Origin: Hydra vulgaris
Taxonomy: Eukaryota > Cnidaria > Hydrozoa > Anthoathecata > Hydridae
Length of the DNA stretch: 64,000 nucleotides
Direction of reading: 5' to 3'
NCBI RefSeq assembly: GCF_038396675.1
Contig: NC_088921.1
Coordinates: 25,581,001 to 25,645,000 of the forward strand
In this document: piece by piece, positions 44,021 through 55,663 of the stretch
Layout of the letters: the number at the start of each line of letters is the position of its first letter
How positions within the stretch are numbered: position 1 is the first letter of the stretch
The notes under the pieces: model-generated
Databases searched by the model: none
Told to the model about the DNA's origin: nothing
Seen by the model: only the letters and a program-made list of their open reading frames with translations
Made by a program: the position numbers and the translations under genes

Positions 44021-45130
44021 AGTTTTTACATCTATAACAGGTTATTTACAAATTTTAAAACACTGCCACTTCAATGCACTTTCGATCTACTGCTTGGAGA
44101 TTAATCTCTCCTTCCCAAGTAGCAAGTGAAGTTTTTTTGTTAGAATTTTAGTTTTCATTAAAAAAAAAAAAGCAATGCGTCAATTTTTTTTTAAATGACT
44201 CTATTACTAAAAAGTTGTTTAAATTATTTGTTGTTAAAGGTATTCTGTATGTTTAAATTTTTTTTCTTTTTGTCTGTTCTTTTTATTCGATTTTAAGGAA
44301 ATTAATGCTTTACAAAATAAGAAATTAATTCATTAAGTATTTTTGTCTGAAACGGGCGTGTTATATGCTAAGTATGTAAGTTTTAATAAACTTACGGTTT
44401 GAAATAATTTTCAAAGTATAGCACGTTGTTTTGTTTTGTTCGAGTTAATTAAAGTTTAAATAATAATGCAGTTTAATAAAAACACGAAATTAAAAGTAAA
44501 AAAAAAAATGCTAGAAGTAATTATCAGTATTTATACCTTTATTTTTTCATCACTAACTACGAGTTTACTTATTTTATCTATTTGTATTGCCTGTTGTATA
44601 ATTACCTAATAATTTCCCGGTTTATTAACCTTACTTGACGCCGTCAGCCGACTATAAATTCGACTAACGGTTGTGCTTTATTAAATTTGTGTGTATTTTG
44701 TTACATAAATAAAGCACTTATTTAAGTGCTTGTTTAAGTGCTTCCTTATCGTTGGATATTTTATGTAATGAACGGTTTTTACGTAAATGATAATTCGCCT
44801 GACTTTTTTTTGCGCGAAGTTCGAGAAGGGGCTTCAGTCAGACAAAAATCGTCTACTTTTTCGTAGTGTTAGGTATATATGTTGTATTCAACATTATATA
44901 TTGTGTTCAGTATATTTTTTGACACAAGTAACATTTTTCTTATTCATTAAAAAATATTTATTAAAAAAAATATCTTGGAGTTATATAACAAGAAATACAA
45001 ACTGATTCGTTGACACAATTTGAAAACAAATTCTCGATTTGTAAAAACCAACTCAAACAGCTTTTCTAATATTGAGTTCTCTAATTTAGTTAAATAACAA
45101 ATTTTTTTTTAAAAACTAAATTCGATTAAC
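44021..45130. other. AT-rich stretch without a supported gene
   Basis: It contains a small palindrome AGCACTTATTTAAGTGCT near 44713 followed by GTTTAAGTGCTTCC. No exon supported. Confidence 0.5.
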
Positions 45131-45578
45131 CAGTTTGCGGACGCAATTCAAAAGAAGATGCTTCAGAGTGAAGATAACTTTCCTTACTTTCTTGGATAAT
45201 TTTTTGCCAAGAAGATTATTGTGTAAAGTTTAAACAAAAATTTCATATGAAATTTTTCGTTGAGAAATGAAAGATTACAAGGTTCTAGTTATTTTTGTTG
45301 TTGCCTGGTAGATTTATTTTGCTTTTAATAAATGCAAAATGGATTTATTTTTGTTTACGTCGTTATAAAATTTTTTTTTCCTCAAATACTGTCTGTTATT
45401 ATAATTATTTTTAAATCCCTTTTTTTATAATTGGTTATGTATTTTAAAAAAATAAAGAAAAATATTATTTAAAACAATATTTATAAACAAATTAAAGTAA
45501 ATGAACTGTTATAATAACTTGGAATATAAATAAATTACCAACACTGGATGGCTTAACAGAGCTTGATCCGCATCCCAT
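45131..45578 (-). CDS. Two putative 5' exons encoding a myristoylation-type N-terminus
   Basis: Exon 1 is 45578-45539: ATG then MGCGSSSVKPSSV, donor G|GTAATT, phase 1. Exon 2 is 45190-45131, acceptor CCAAG (weak), phase 1 in and out. It reads SKESYLHSEASSFELRPQT before a donor G|GTTAAT. MGC-G-S-S is a classic N-myristoylation plus palmitoylation start, so the product would be membrane-anchored. No third exon is certain. The next minus-strand coding exons downstream are 37471-36095, and the phase would allow joining (GATTAG acceptor before 37471). Exon 1 is fairly convincing; exon 2 less so. Confidence 0.42.
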
Positions 45579-48500
45579 TACTTGTGGTTATTCTATATTT
45601 TCTTGTATACATGAACTTAAGGCAAATAAATGTTTCACAACATCTGGAACACAAAAATAGATATTTCGTTCATTCGGCCGACAATATATGTAAGAACCAC
45701 AAATTATCTATCTAATTAACAAAAAAAAGGAAAACAGAGTGGAGCGATCAAATTTAATGAAAAAATATAGATCAGTTTCCGTCGAACTTTTCAATATTTA
45801 TCAATCGTTATTCTATAATTTCGTTATAAACGTCCTTCTATTATATAATTCATTATATAGTTATTTTTATTTACGAAAATATATTTTCATCAATTTGAAA
45901 AAATGAATTACGAAAGACAATAATAAAAATGTATCACCAGGTTTTCATTGCAAATCATAATTTTTGTTCAATGTTTACGTAAAAAAGTTTACATTTAACT
46001 ATAGCAACCTTAAACCGCAAAATCAATATTTCATTCGCAAAACAACAACTTTTAAAATTCACGAAATGCAAAAACAATAGAAATAACCGAACGCCTTATT
46101 TATAAAAAAACCCTTCAAGCTCACTCTTTAAAAAAACGCGCAGGTGATTTTAAAGTAAAGACGAACAAAGAATGGAATATGTTTCGGCAAATATCTTTTT
46201 AGTTTTTTTTTTTACACGATTAAGAAGTTTTAATCATTCAAAAAGTTTATTCACTCAAAATTTCCGTTTTGCACTTCTACTTAGTGACTTAATATTTGTA
46301 CAGAGTTATTTTATTTTATTTAATATAATTTGTCTTGAATAAAATAGTTATTAGCTATTTTTAATTATAATAAAAAAGAGTGTAATAAAAAAGTATTTAG
46401 TATAATTCCCCCATTTCAATTTTTATATTAACTAATGTATAATAATAATCCTTATTTTGCCATTAGCAATCAAAAAATGTGTTCAACTTGACATTAAATA
46501 TTTGATTGACGGTTTCCATTGATAATTTTTGCTGGCGATTTCGGGAGATATAAAATGGAATATAAACATATAATATAAACTACCGTCGGGAAAAATAACG
46601 ACGTCAAATTTCATTTTTTAAATTGTCTAATTAGACATTATAACTTCAGATCCAAAGAAATTAGAGTTTAAATATTGCTGACGATAAAGCGATATTTAAA
46701 CTCTATGATGATGATGAATTTACTGATGATAAAGCATTATTGATTAAAATAAAAAACTGGGAGCCGCCTCATTAAATGCTATTCCCACAACGATTCTCTG
46801 AAATAAAACCATTAAAACTATTAATAAAATTTCCTATTAATAAAAATAATAAGTAATAATAAAGTAAATCAATAAAGTAATAAAAATCCTTCGAAAGTAA
46901 ATAGAAAATGACTCAGGTCAAACTGTTTTTTAGGTTGTTATATAGAGTGTAGTTAATTTATATAGACGCAAAAGTTCTCTGATCATCTTTTTAACCCCCC
47001 ACTCACAAAATCAAAAAGATTTTAAAAAAGGTATTTAAAAACTAACTAATGTTGTTGATAATCTAAGGTTGACGTTAGTATTGAAGTTAAAAAAACATCA
47101 ATTAAAAATGCAGTTTATATTTGCTTCCGGCAATTTATAATTTAGACTTTTTTCCACTATTTTATTAATGACAAGTTAAAATTATCATTTTTTTCTTAAA
47201 GACCAGTATAACACTTCATCACAGTTTTTAACTCTGGTTACGAACCTGAAGCAATGCTTATTTCCCAAAAACCTTCTCGTTTTATTGACCGTAGATCCAA
47301 TTTTATATAAGCAACAAATACACTATTACAAATATTACCAGATATTATAACATATTGAAATGCTTTTCAACATTTTTCACAATACAGTATTTAACAATTA
47401 AATATTACACTTTTATAAAATAATTAACATTTTTATCTTTTTTTAATTTCTTACAATGTATTGAATTGACACTATGTCTAAAAATAACTTCAATTTTCTA
47501 AAATTTATAACATTTTCAGAGCTCTTCAGTATCAAGTGTTATTTTTTAGTCAAATTTTTTTTTAATAATGTTATTCCAGATGTTCGAGAGCATAACAAAT
47601 AATAAACTGAATAATAAGCTGTTATATTTTTGAAAAAATTAAAGTTTTTTTCTCACTGTTATCTTATTTGGCAATTACTATTGAAAAAAAAGGAATATTA
47701 AAAACTTTTATTTCAACTTTACTACTGCCCTACTGTGCTTCGTTAACTCTTCAATTTAAATTTATCATAAAAGCTGCTGTAGCGCTTTTATGTGGGAATA
47801 CAGTGGCGCTGAATATAGCCCTTTTACGTGGGAATACAGTAGCGTAGTATACATTTTCAATATATAAAATATTAGTTATTATTATTCTGTTTAAATAATA
47901 AAGCTAAGGGTTATGCAAAATATTTACAAATATCAATTATAAATTGAAAATCTTTAAAACTGACAATTAACTAATCAGTTAATTAATGAACAAACCCACA
48001 AGCAATGCCTAAAGTTATTAGTACTAAACTGCGTATCTTTCCTAGTATTTTCCAAATAATTTATTATGTTCATTACAGCTATAATGGGTTATCTTCATCT
48101 ACAAAAAACTTGAGGAAAAACTCTGATGTTTGTCTAATTGCGCATCCAAGCAACTAGTGCAACCTCTATCTGCTTTCTCTATTTCTATCTTTCATATTCA
48201 ACTGCTTCTGACTTTAGCTCTAATTTACTTCTACAAACTCACTTACTCTTGGTCTGTCAAAGCGGGTTATGATGCTCATTAGTGAGCTAAACTAGTCTTC
48301 GCAACTTTGGTATGTGGCCTCTATAAAACAATTAGCTGGAGAATGATAAACCACTATATCACCTATGCGCATTGCAAATGTGCTTCACATGAATTTATTT
48401 GCTTTAATCAAAAGTCGAAAAATTTATTTTCTTGATTTCTTAATGTGTACAACAGCTTTTTAACATTCCTCAAAATGAGCCTTATCATGTATTTATTTTT

Positions 48501-48720
48501 CCTTACCATGACGCTTATATGCCAAGAAAAGGCATTTAATCTTTTGATTCTGATGCTACCGATTTTCGGTACAACGCTGTTCGGTCGGTAGCAGGAAAAA
48601 ATCCCCTTTAATTTTTTTTTACAGCGCATAAAAAAAAAAGATATATCAATATAATAGTTATTTGTAATATAAATATTTTATACATACGTACTATAATACA
48701 AATAGAACCTTAATCCTTCA
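45579..48720. other. AT-rich stretch without a supported gene
   Basis: It contains a SINE-A tail remnant at 46762-46822 (CTCATTAAATGCTATTCC, then CTCTGAAATAAAACCATTA). A tandem pair CTTTTATGTGGGAATACAGT and CTTTTACGTGGGAATACAGT lies near 47786 and 47820. No gene seen. Confidence 0.5.
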
Positions 48721-48725
48721 TTTTT

Positions 48726-49750
48726 CATATATCGACTGACAATTAGGTAGAACATACAACAAATGTAGGGGAAGTTGAGGCGCGGTAGGGGAAGTTGAGG
48801 CGCGGTAGGGGAAGTTGAGGCGCATTGGATCGGATTTCTTTATCTTTTAAACTGAGCAAAAATTAAAGCATGTATTTTTTTTTTTAAGGCGAATGTATTG
48901 AAATATATGTCCTTTATGATAAAAAACCACTATAACCCAAATATTTATTATCTAACGGTTCACTGAAAGATTTAAAGTGAGTTTTGTTACCTGATTCAGT
49001 GTGCCCCAGTACTGGGGCACAGTAAATCAATGAATACTGCTGTGAATGAATGATAGTGAATAGGGGCATAGCCAAATAACTTTGAGGCTGAGAGATTAAA
49101 GATACTGTACATTATACTTTTGGTATACTTTTATTAATTAGATTAGTATAAAATTGAAAAAATAGACATTTTGAAAATTGAGAAGAAAAAAAAAGTATTG
49201 ATAACAAAACTTATAAAAATGTTAAAATTTTTTTATTTATAAATCGAAACTAATAAATTCATTTTCGTGTAGTTTATTTGTTAAAAATTGATAAATTTAA
49301 TCATTAAGATCATTAATGAGCTATAGTGAATCAACCTATTCACTGTACCTCGGTTCACTATGCCCCACCCTAACAAATTGAGTTTAAATCTAATTTCTCG
49401 GAACATGAGTGTTGTTAAAGGAAAAGCTAAGCTACTAAAAAGAAATATAAATAATCCGAATGAAAAACCTCGACTTTTAAAGTTTTTTCCCACTATGAAC
49501 TCCATAACAAACATAAGGAAGTTGAGAAAATTTACTTTAGTTAGCTAAAAACAAAAATTACCTACCAAAAGCCGGTAGTCAAAAATTATGTGGTAACAAC
49601 TATAAATAAAGTTTGCTGATATATGAGCACATAAAATAATTACATTATCAAAATTCTAATCTTTGAGAAAATGACTCTTATTCACTGTGCCCTCGATCCA
49701 CTGTATCCCAACTTCCCATATATACACCGACTGACAAATAGGTAGAACAT
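48726..49750. mobile_element. Small TIR element between ~30-bp direct repeats
   Basis: The left end has TAGGGGAAGTTGAGGCGC in three tandem 20-bp copies (48766-48824), then ATTGGATCGG. The right end inverted reads ATGGGAAGTTGGGATACAGT then GGATCGAGGGCACAGTG, an imperfect TIR. A direct repeat (CGACTGACAA-TAGGTAGAACAT with small differences) lies outside both ends at 48726-48754 and 49717-49750. A perfect palindrome GTGCCCCAGTACTGGGGCAC is at 49001-49020. The interior has no clear transposase; the frame at 49360 is weak. Confidence 0.6.
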
Positions 49751-50447
49751 GAAAGGAGTGCTGCTACATTGACTGAGGGTTTTGGTTTGGGCAGGCAATC
49801 TATCAATTTCAAAGCAATATTATTTTGAAAATTTTATTTTTTGCGGGAGATTTTTTTCTAGAACCACGTCATGTACGCAAATTAATTTTTTAGCATGTTA
49901 TCATCAGTAATAAAAACGATGGCATTCACAGTGTTATAAAATGGGTTCTAACCTTGACTTTCTGACCCGAGAAAACCCTTTTGTGGAATGATAGCCCACA
50001 CTATGGGGATCACTTGGATGTAAGTATTAAAATCAGATTACAACGTCCTGGCAAGTTATTGATGTTTAAATTTTCTGAATTTATTGATTACACACACACT
50101 CGAAATGACAGCTTGTTTTGCATTTTTACAGTAAGATATAATTTTAAATTCAAGTAAACAAACATACTGTAGCATAAAGAGCATTATGTTTTATGAAAAC
50201 ATAAAAAAAAGTTGAAAAATTAAAAGATATCAAGAAGGTAAGCTTCCTTTATTACCAAACAAATATAATATTTTTTTATTCTTCTGTTTTTCTGTTTAAC
50301 TTTTCATAAAAATTATTTTTAACTGTGAAAATAAGACAGTTTTTGAATTTCGGGAAAATTTCGGGAAAATAAAAATTTCGGGAAAAGGCATGATTTATTT
50401 ACTTTATTCACGAGAGCAAAACTGCGCACATCTAATTTTACAAAAAA

Positions 50448-52494
50448 ATGCCAAATACAGCAAAAAACCACCAAGACTGCAGGAAAACTGTCTGTTTTCT
50501 TTGCTTCAGTAAATGTCAGAGGGAACTGACACCTTTCCTAAAAGAAAAATGCCAAACAATACTCAATGAGAGGATCGATTTTAGTAATGACAAAGTTCCA
50601 CTTGGAATTTGTGAAAAGTGTCGTTCTTGTTTAAGAAGAAAGGATTCTGGAGAACACATCAATCTCCCATCACTTTACAATTTTGAGGCTATAAAAATTC
50701 GACCTCAAACTAGAGACACACAATGTCACTGTTTGATTTGTTCTGTTGGAAAACTGAGAAATAATGGTCAGCAGAAAACTCAGCTTTTGCAGAGCTCAGC
50801 ACAAAATACTCTTTCTTCAACTGTCCAAAAACAATGCTCTGACTGTTTTTCAATTATTGGAAGAGGATTACCTCATCATTGCACAAAGGGCACTTTGCGA
50901 AATAACCTTGTTGCTGTTGCAACCAAGGATCCTGTTGCATCTGAACGAGTTGCTGCTCTTGTTGTTTCAAGTAAGGATTCTTCTCCACATGGCACTGTTC
51001 GATTGAGTCAACCACAAGGTGGAAGAATGCTTCCAATAATGCCAGGTAAAAGTTTAACTTTCATGAAAAGATATTTTAGAAATTTCGAAATTAAACAATA
51101 TCTGCATTTATTTTAGGTTCCTCATCAGCTAGAAAACTGTTTCCTCCAAACCCATCAATTAGTATAAAAGAACTTGTTCAAGTTCAGGCAAACACAGGGC
51201 TTTCAAACAGTGGCATCAAGAGACTAGCTGCTACAATTAATCAGTCAACTTCACAACGTATTGTTGAGAAAAACTATGCTGTAAAATTTGATGCAGTTAG
51301 TAAGCAGCTTTCTCACCATTTCGCGAGTTCATTGATTAAAGATCATGCTGGATGTGGAAGGACTGTCATTCATTGCAAGGACTTCAAAGAGCTTAAAAAT
51401 GAACTCATTTCTATGAGAAGCACATCAAACAATCATATTGTGAAAGTTGGAATTGACGGTGGGGGAGGATTTCTGAAAGTAAGCCTTGGAATTATTGAAT
51501 TAAATCGTGAACCTAACACTCCCCCAGCAAAACTCAATTGCACAAACAAGTTTTTCAAGGACACTGGAGTTAAGCGGCAACTTATTATTGCTGTCTCTGA
51601 GGACCTGCAAGAAAACTACTCAAATGTGTCTCAAATTTTCGAATTGATCAATATGAGAGACCAAGATTTTGTTTTGTCCTGTGACCTAAAACTGGCAAAT
51701 ATAATTTGTGGTCTCCAAGCACACTCAAGTGCACACCCCTGCACCTGGTGTGAGTCAAGTGCAAAGGACCTTTTAAATCAAGGAAATTAAGAACTTTCCA
51801 ATCTCTTGATCAGAATGTCTCACTTTTCAATGCAGCAGGATCAAACATCAAAAGAGCTCGTGATTACATGAATGTTGTTCATTCTCCTGTATTTGATCTT
51901 GCTGGTGGCACATTAGTTTTGGACTTCATACCACCAATGGAGTTGCATCTCCTTATTGGTGTTTTCAATCATCTCTTTGCTGCCCTACTAAAAGTTTTCC
52001 CTCAAGGAACTCTTTGGACTGATTCACCGCACATTAAACAACAGCCTTATCATGGAGGGCATTTTGCAGGAAATGAGTGCAGGAAGCTGCTAAAAAATAT
52101 TGATCTTCTTCAATCTATTGTCGAGAAACACTCATGCTATGCTGCAATATCATTAGGTAATGTATTTCGAAAATTCAATGCAGTAGTGTCTGCCTGTTTT
52201 GGATGCGTTCTTGATCCAAGTTATGTACAAAAAATTGAAGCTTTCAGAGTGGCTTATGTGGCACTGCAAAATGTTTCTGTGACACCCAAGGTTCATGCTG
52301 TATTTTTTCTTGTGAAAGATTTCATTGACAAACACGACCAAGCTCTCGGACTTTACTCAGAACAAGCAACAGAGGCAATGCATCACAACTTTCAAGTGCA
52401 TTGGCAAAGGTACAAACGACCTAACCATCATCCTGAATACAGTAAAAAGTTGCAATGCTGCCTTGTGGACTTTAATAGTAAACATTGCTTGTGA
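50448..52494 (+). CDS. Chapaev-like DDE transposase, two exons, one frameshift
   Basis: Exon 1 is 50448-51045 (donor G|GTAAAA, phase 1). Exon 2 is 51117-52494 (acceptor TTTTAG). The N-terminus is a Cys-rich zinc domain (VCFLCFSKC, then LGICEKCRSCL about 40 residues on), followed by CHCLIC and a CSDC...HHC pair. It resembles the N-terminal zinc region shared by Chapaev transposases and RAG1. The catalytic core shows VKVGIDGGGGFLKVSLGI (Asp near residue 313), LQAHSSAHPCTWCE, LVLDFIPPMELHLLIG, GHFAGNECRKLL and LGLYSEQATEAMHH. The last piece probably carries the catalytic Glu. Near 51770-51790 the frame changes by one base in an A-run (LLNQGN then stop; the other frame continues LRTFQSLDQNVSLF). 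As it stands the protein is interrupted after about 424 residues. This could be a real mutation or a sequencing error. Confidence 0.8.
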
Positions 52495-52707
52495 AAAGAG
52501 CCATTTTAGAATGACTTTTTCTTGTATTAGAATATTTATTTTAAAGCATAATTTTCATTTTAGATACACGATAAACTCTCAGAATATGTCTTTTTGTTTC
52601 CCTAGTTCATATTTATTGGAATAACCTATATTTTGTACTATATTCTGTCGGTTTTTGACGGAAAACTCGAAAATTATGGTTTATGTCGGTTAAAACTAAA
52701 ATTTGGC

Positions 52708-52710
<3 letters not shown>

Positions 52711-52739
<29 letters not shown>
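52711..52739. repeat. A homopolymer tract
   Basis: An A-run within the Chapaev-like element, followed by a C-run at 52772-52787. Confidence 0.9.
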
Positions 52740-52743
<4 letters not shown>

Positions 52744-53027
52744 GTTGGTAAAATTTGTTTTTTTCATTTTCACCCCCCCCCCCCCCTACGTCTTTGTCGT
52801 TCGGTACGGCCCTGTCAATAACTTGCCAGGACGTTGTAATCTGATTTTAATACTTATATCCAAGTGATCCCCATAGTGTGGGCTATCATTCTACAAAAGG
52901 GTTTTCTCGGGTCAGAAAGTCAAGGTTAGAACCCATTTTATAACACTGTGCATTATTAAAGACGGAAATGTGTTGATTGTTTTTAAAAACTAGATTACTT
53001 TAAAACATTAATTACTCCCTTTCTTCC

Positions 53028-53190
53028 GACTTGCATTCAACGTAAAGAATAATTAAAAAATTATTATGTTATATTTTATTTAAAAAATATATAAAATTTT
53101 ATTTAAAAAATATATAAAATTTTATTTAAAAAATAAAAAAATTAACAACTAAATTTTTTTTTCAATAATTCTTTACGTTGAATGCAAATC
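53028..53190. mobile_element. Small AT-rich foldback MITE
   Basis: Arms TTGCATTCAACGTAAAGAAT (53031-53050) and ATTCTTTACGTTGAATGCAA (53168-53187) are inverted. Between them are three tandem copies of an ATTTAAAAAATATATAAAAT unit. Target duplication not determined. Confidence 0.65.
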
Positions 53191-53831
53191 GTAACAGAAT
53201 TTTGGAACGGAAAGAGTTTCATAAAGCAATCTTTGTATTTTAAAACTCGTATGACTTTTTTCATTTTTAGACTTAAAACTTGTATGACTTCTAATTTTTT
53301 TTTTCAAATGCTCATGTTTTAAAAATAAAAATGTTTATTGCGAACCAACTGTTTTCAACTATATACATTTTAAACCTTTTTGGGTTATTTTTGCCGTATC
53401 GGATATTATAAATTTAAGAGAAGTTAAGGAAGAAACCCCCTCTAATTTTAAAATCAATTTTTAGAAAAAAAAAAATTTGTCAGATCAATAGCATATATAA
53501 AAAAAATAAGAAAAAAGTACAAAAAAAAAATAGAATGGTAACATGTTGCTATGGAAACCATACAAAATTACCAAAAAACAGCAAATACAGGTTTCACGCC
53601 GGCCAATATTGTGGGCAGGGAGCAAAACAACCCTAGTTGAAATTTTTATATGGTGTTTATATAGAGTAGAAGAGTGTTGTAAGTTGAACAGAATTTTATA
53701 ATTAATATAAAATTAGCAATATTCAATAATATGGAACTAAAACAGCATAAACAGCTGATGTAAAAAAAAAAAAAAAAAACTATTCAACTTAAAACACTCT
53801 ATACCAGTTAATAAACAACCACTGAAAAATT

Positions 53832-55000
53832 TTAGAAATGGCTCTTGAATGGACCTGGACCCGGTTTGTAAGTATTGGTTTTATTTGCTTTATCAAAGTT
53901 GAACTTGCACCAACTATTGATGTCAGTAGGACAGTGAGGAAAGTGCAAGTTATTTGTTTTGGAAGATGCAACATGAAATAATGTAGCCAATACGCTTGCC
54001 TTCATACCTGCTAAGTTTCCAGCATTTTGCCTAATAGCAACACCAAAGAAATTTTGCAGACGATCGATTACTGCATCTGTAAGACAATCACGCCCACCAA
54101 GACTTTTTTCTTTTTTCTTTAAATTTCGTAGTCGTGTACCAACACGTTTTTGATAGTGTCCCACACATTCTAACTTATTAACTTGAATGCCAGGGTAAGT
54201 ATCTATGCATTAATGAAACTTTTACTGTCCCCGTCTCCTAAAAAATTCACATATCGCAGTTTGTACTTGTCAATAGATTTTAAAAACACACGTTTTGCAC
54301 CAGTGCTCTCCATACCACTTGCAGATCCTTTGTAATTGTATTTAAAAATATGAGAGTTCTTTCATTGGGCATAGGCTGTAGGGTTTGTTTTTAAAAGATC
54401 TTTCTTTAAAAAGCAACCTTTGCAGAACCTGCACATTGGTTCGACATTCAAAACCTTTCCAGTGTCCATTGATAATGCAGAAAAGACACTGTTTAATGAT
54501 GTAAAGCCTCTTCTCTGCCAAGTACCATCACACGACACACCAATATCAAAAACTTCATCATTAGCAACATGTTTATGCAATTCTCCTATTTTCACAGCTA
54601 ACTTATCATAATTATTTTGAGTCATTGGTTGTGGCATATTTATTAAAGTAGTGAATATTTTTATACCAGAATGTCCCTGTCCAAGTGCACGCATTGCGTA
54701 AATTGTTCTACAATTAATATCATATCCTCTGTTACATTGTTTTGAAGTATAAAACTCATTTTCATATGAGGCAAGTCCTTTTTTGTCTTGCATTTTTTCG
54801 GACAATGACAAAGATGAACACTCGCCACATTGAGGGCATACTAAAGCACTAAATATGTCAGATAATATAGAGCAATCTATAATCCTATATCCAGATATTT
54901 TTATTCTTGTAAAACCTCTGGAACATTCAATTGGCTTTACCTTCTTTGCAGCTGGATAAGTAAAGAAGCCAAACCAAGCATTTTACTGCAGCTATTTAAA
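53832..55000 (-). pseudogene. Dead Mutator-like transposase
   Basis: Minus strand, two open pieces and broken links. CSLSEKMQ-like zinc region near 54820 (VCPQCGECSS), KQCNRGYDINCRTIYAMRAL, and MPQPMTQNNYDKLAVKIGEL. VFDIGVSCDGTWQRRGFTSL is the first catalytic Asp block. LGDGDSKSF lies near 54215, and VGHYQKRVGTRLRNLKK, LTDAVIDRLQNFFGVAIRQN, LATLFHVASSK and YKPGPGP end the region. This is the order of the Mutator-like transposase family common in arthropods and Hydra. Two frame changes lie near 54165-54360 and upstream of 54811. Confidence 0.85.
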
Positions 55001-55019
55001 AATAAACATAAGTTATGAG

Positions 55020-55660
55020 GATTTTTTATAAGGTGCTACACCGTTGCTATGGGCGTTGCTATGATATAAATTTTAAGGTACCTTAAAAAAAAGCTAAACT
55101 TGAAGGATTTAATGATTAAAATTAGTAAACAAACAACTAATTTTGAATTCTGCATACATTAAAATGCATAAATAAATAAAAGTGTTTTTTATAAAATTTG
55201 GGTAAATTTAAAGGGGGTTTCCCCCTTAAAAGAGGGATGAAAATAATTTTTTTTGAGTAGTTTTACAATATTAGATGATATCTGTGCTAAATTTCAGCTT
55301 TAAATAATTTTTATCTGGGTAGAAGCGCTTAACAGTTGGACTAATTAAAACGTTTTAACTTTAAGTCTTTTGACTAGGTCGAAAGGTTCGAGGTAAATAA
55401 AAGATAGTTTTTTTTTCTAGAACTTTTTTAGAACTTTTTTTATAACACAGGTCTGCGACATAAAAATTGTTTCAAATTTAATAAGTGACTTTTATAGTAC
55501 TTTCAACGCTGATTTCGGGGAAAATAGTGAAAAACTGCTTGTCTAGTTTTAGCTTTTTCGACATTTTTTATAAATAGTTCAGTACTCTAGTAATTTTGAA
55601 TTTTGGTTTTTAAGATCTCCACAAACTGTTATTTAGCCTAAAATACAAGTTATTTTATGG
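55020..55660. other. Intergenic AT-rich stretch
   Basis: No exon supported. It has a CCGTTGCTATGGGCGTTGCT motif at 55033, similar to one near 6884. Confidence 0.5.
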
Positions 55661-55663
55661 ACA

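Larger units (their letters stand above)
49927..52950 (+). mobile_element. Chapaev-like DNA transposon, almost intact, 3,024 bp
   Basis: TIRs of 136 bp (49927-50062 and 52815-52950) differ at only two positions and begin CACAGTGTTATAAAATGGGT. CATT flanks both sides (49923-49926, 52951-52954), a 4-bp target duplication. The interior carries one two-exon transposase. The 4-bp duplication, the CAC start and the Cys-rich N-terminus suggest the Chapaev group of CMC transposons. That assignment is inference; the ends and duplication are seen directly. The near-identity of the TIRs means a recent insertion. Confidence 0.82.

Noticed and set aside
49281-49548. Two overlapping open frames inside the small TIR element
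   Set aside because: No transposase motifs on either strand. Composition is that of the surrounding AT-rich DNA.
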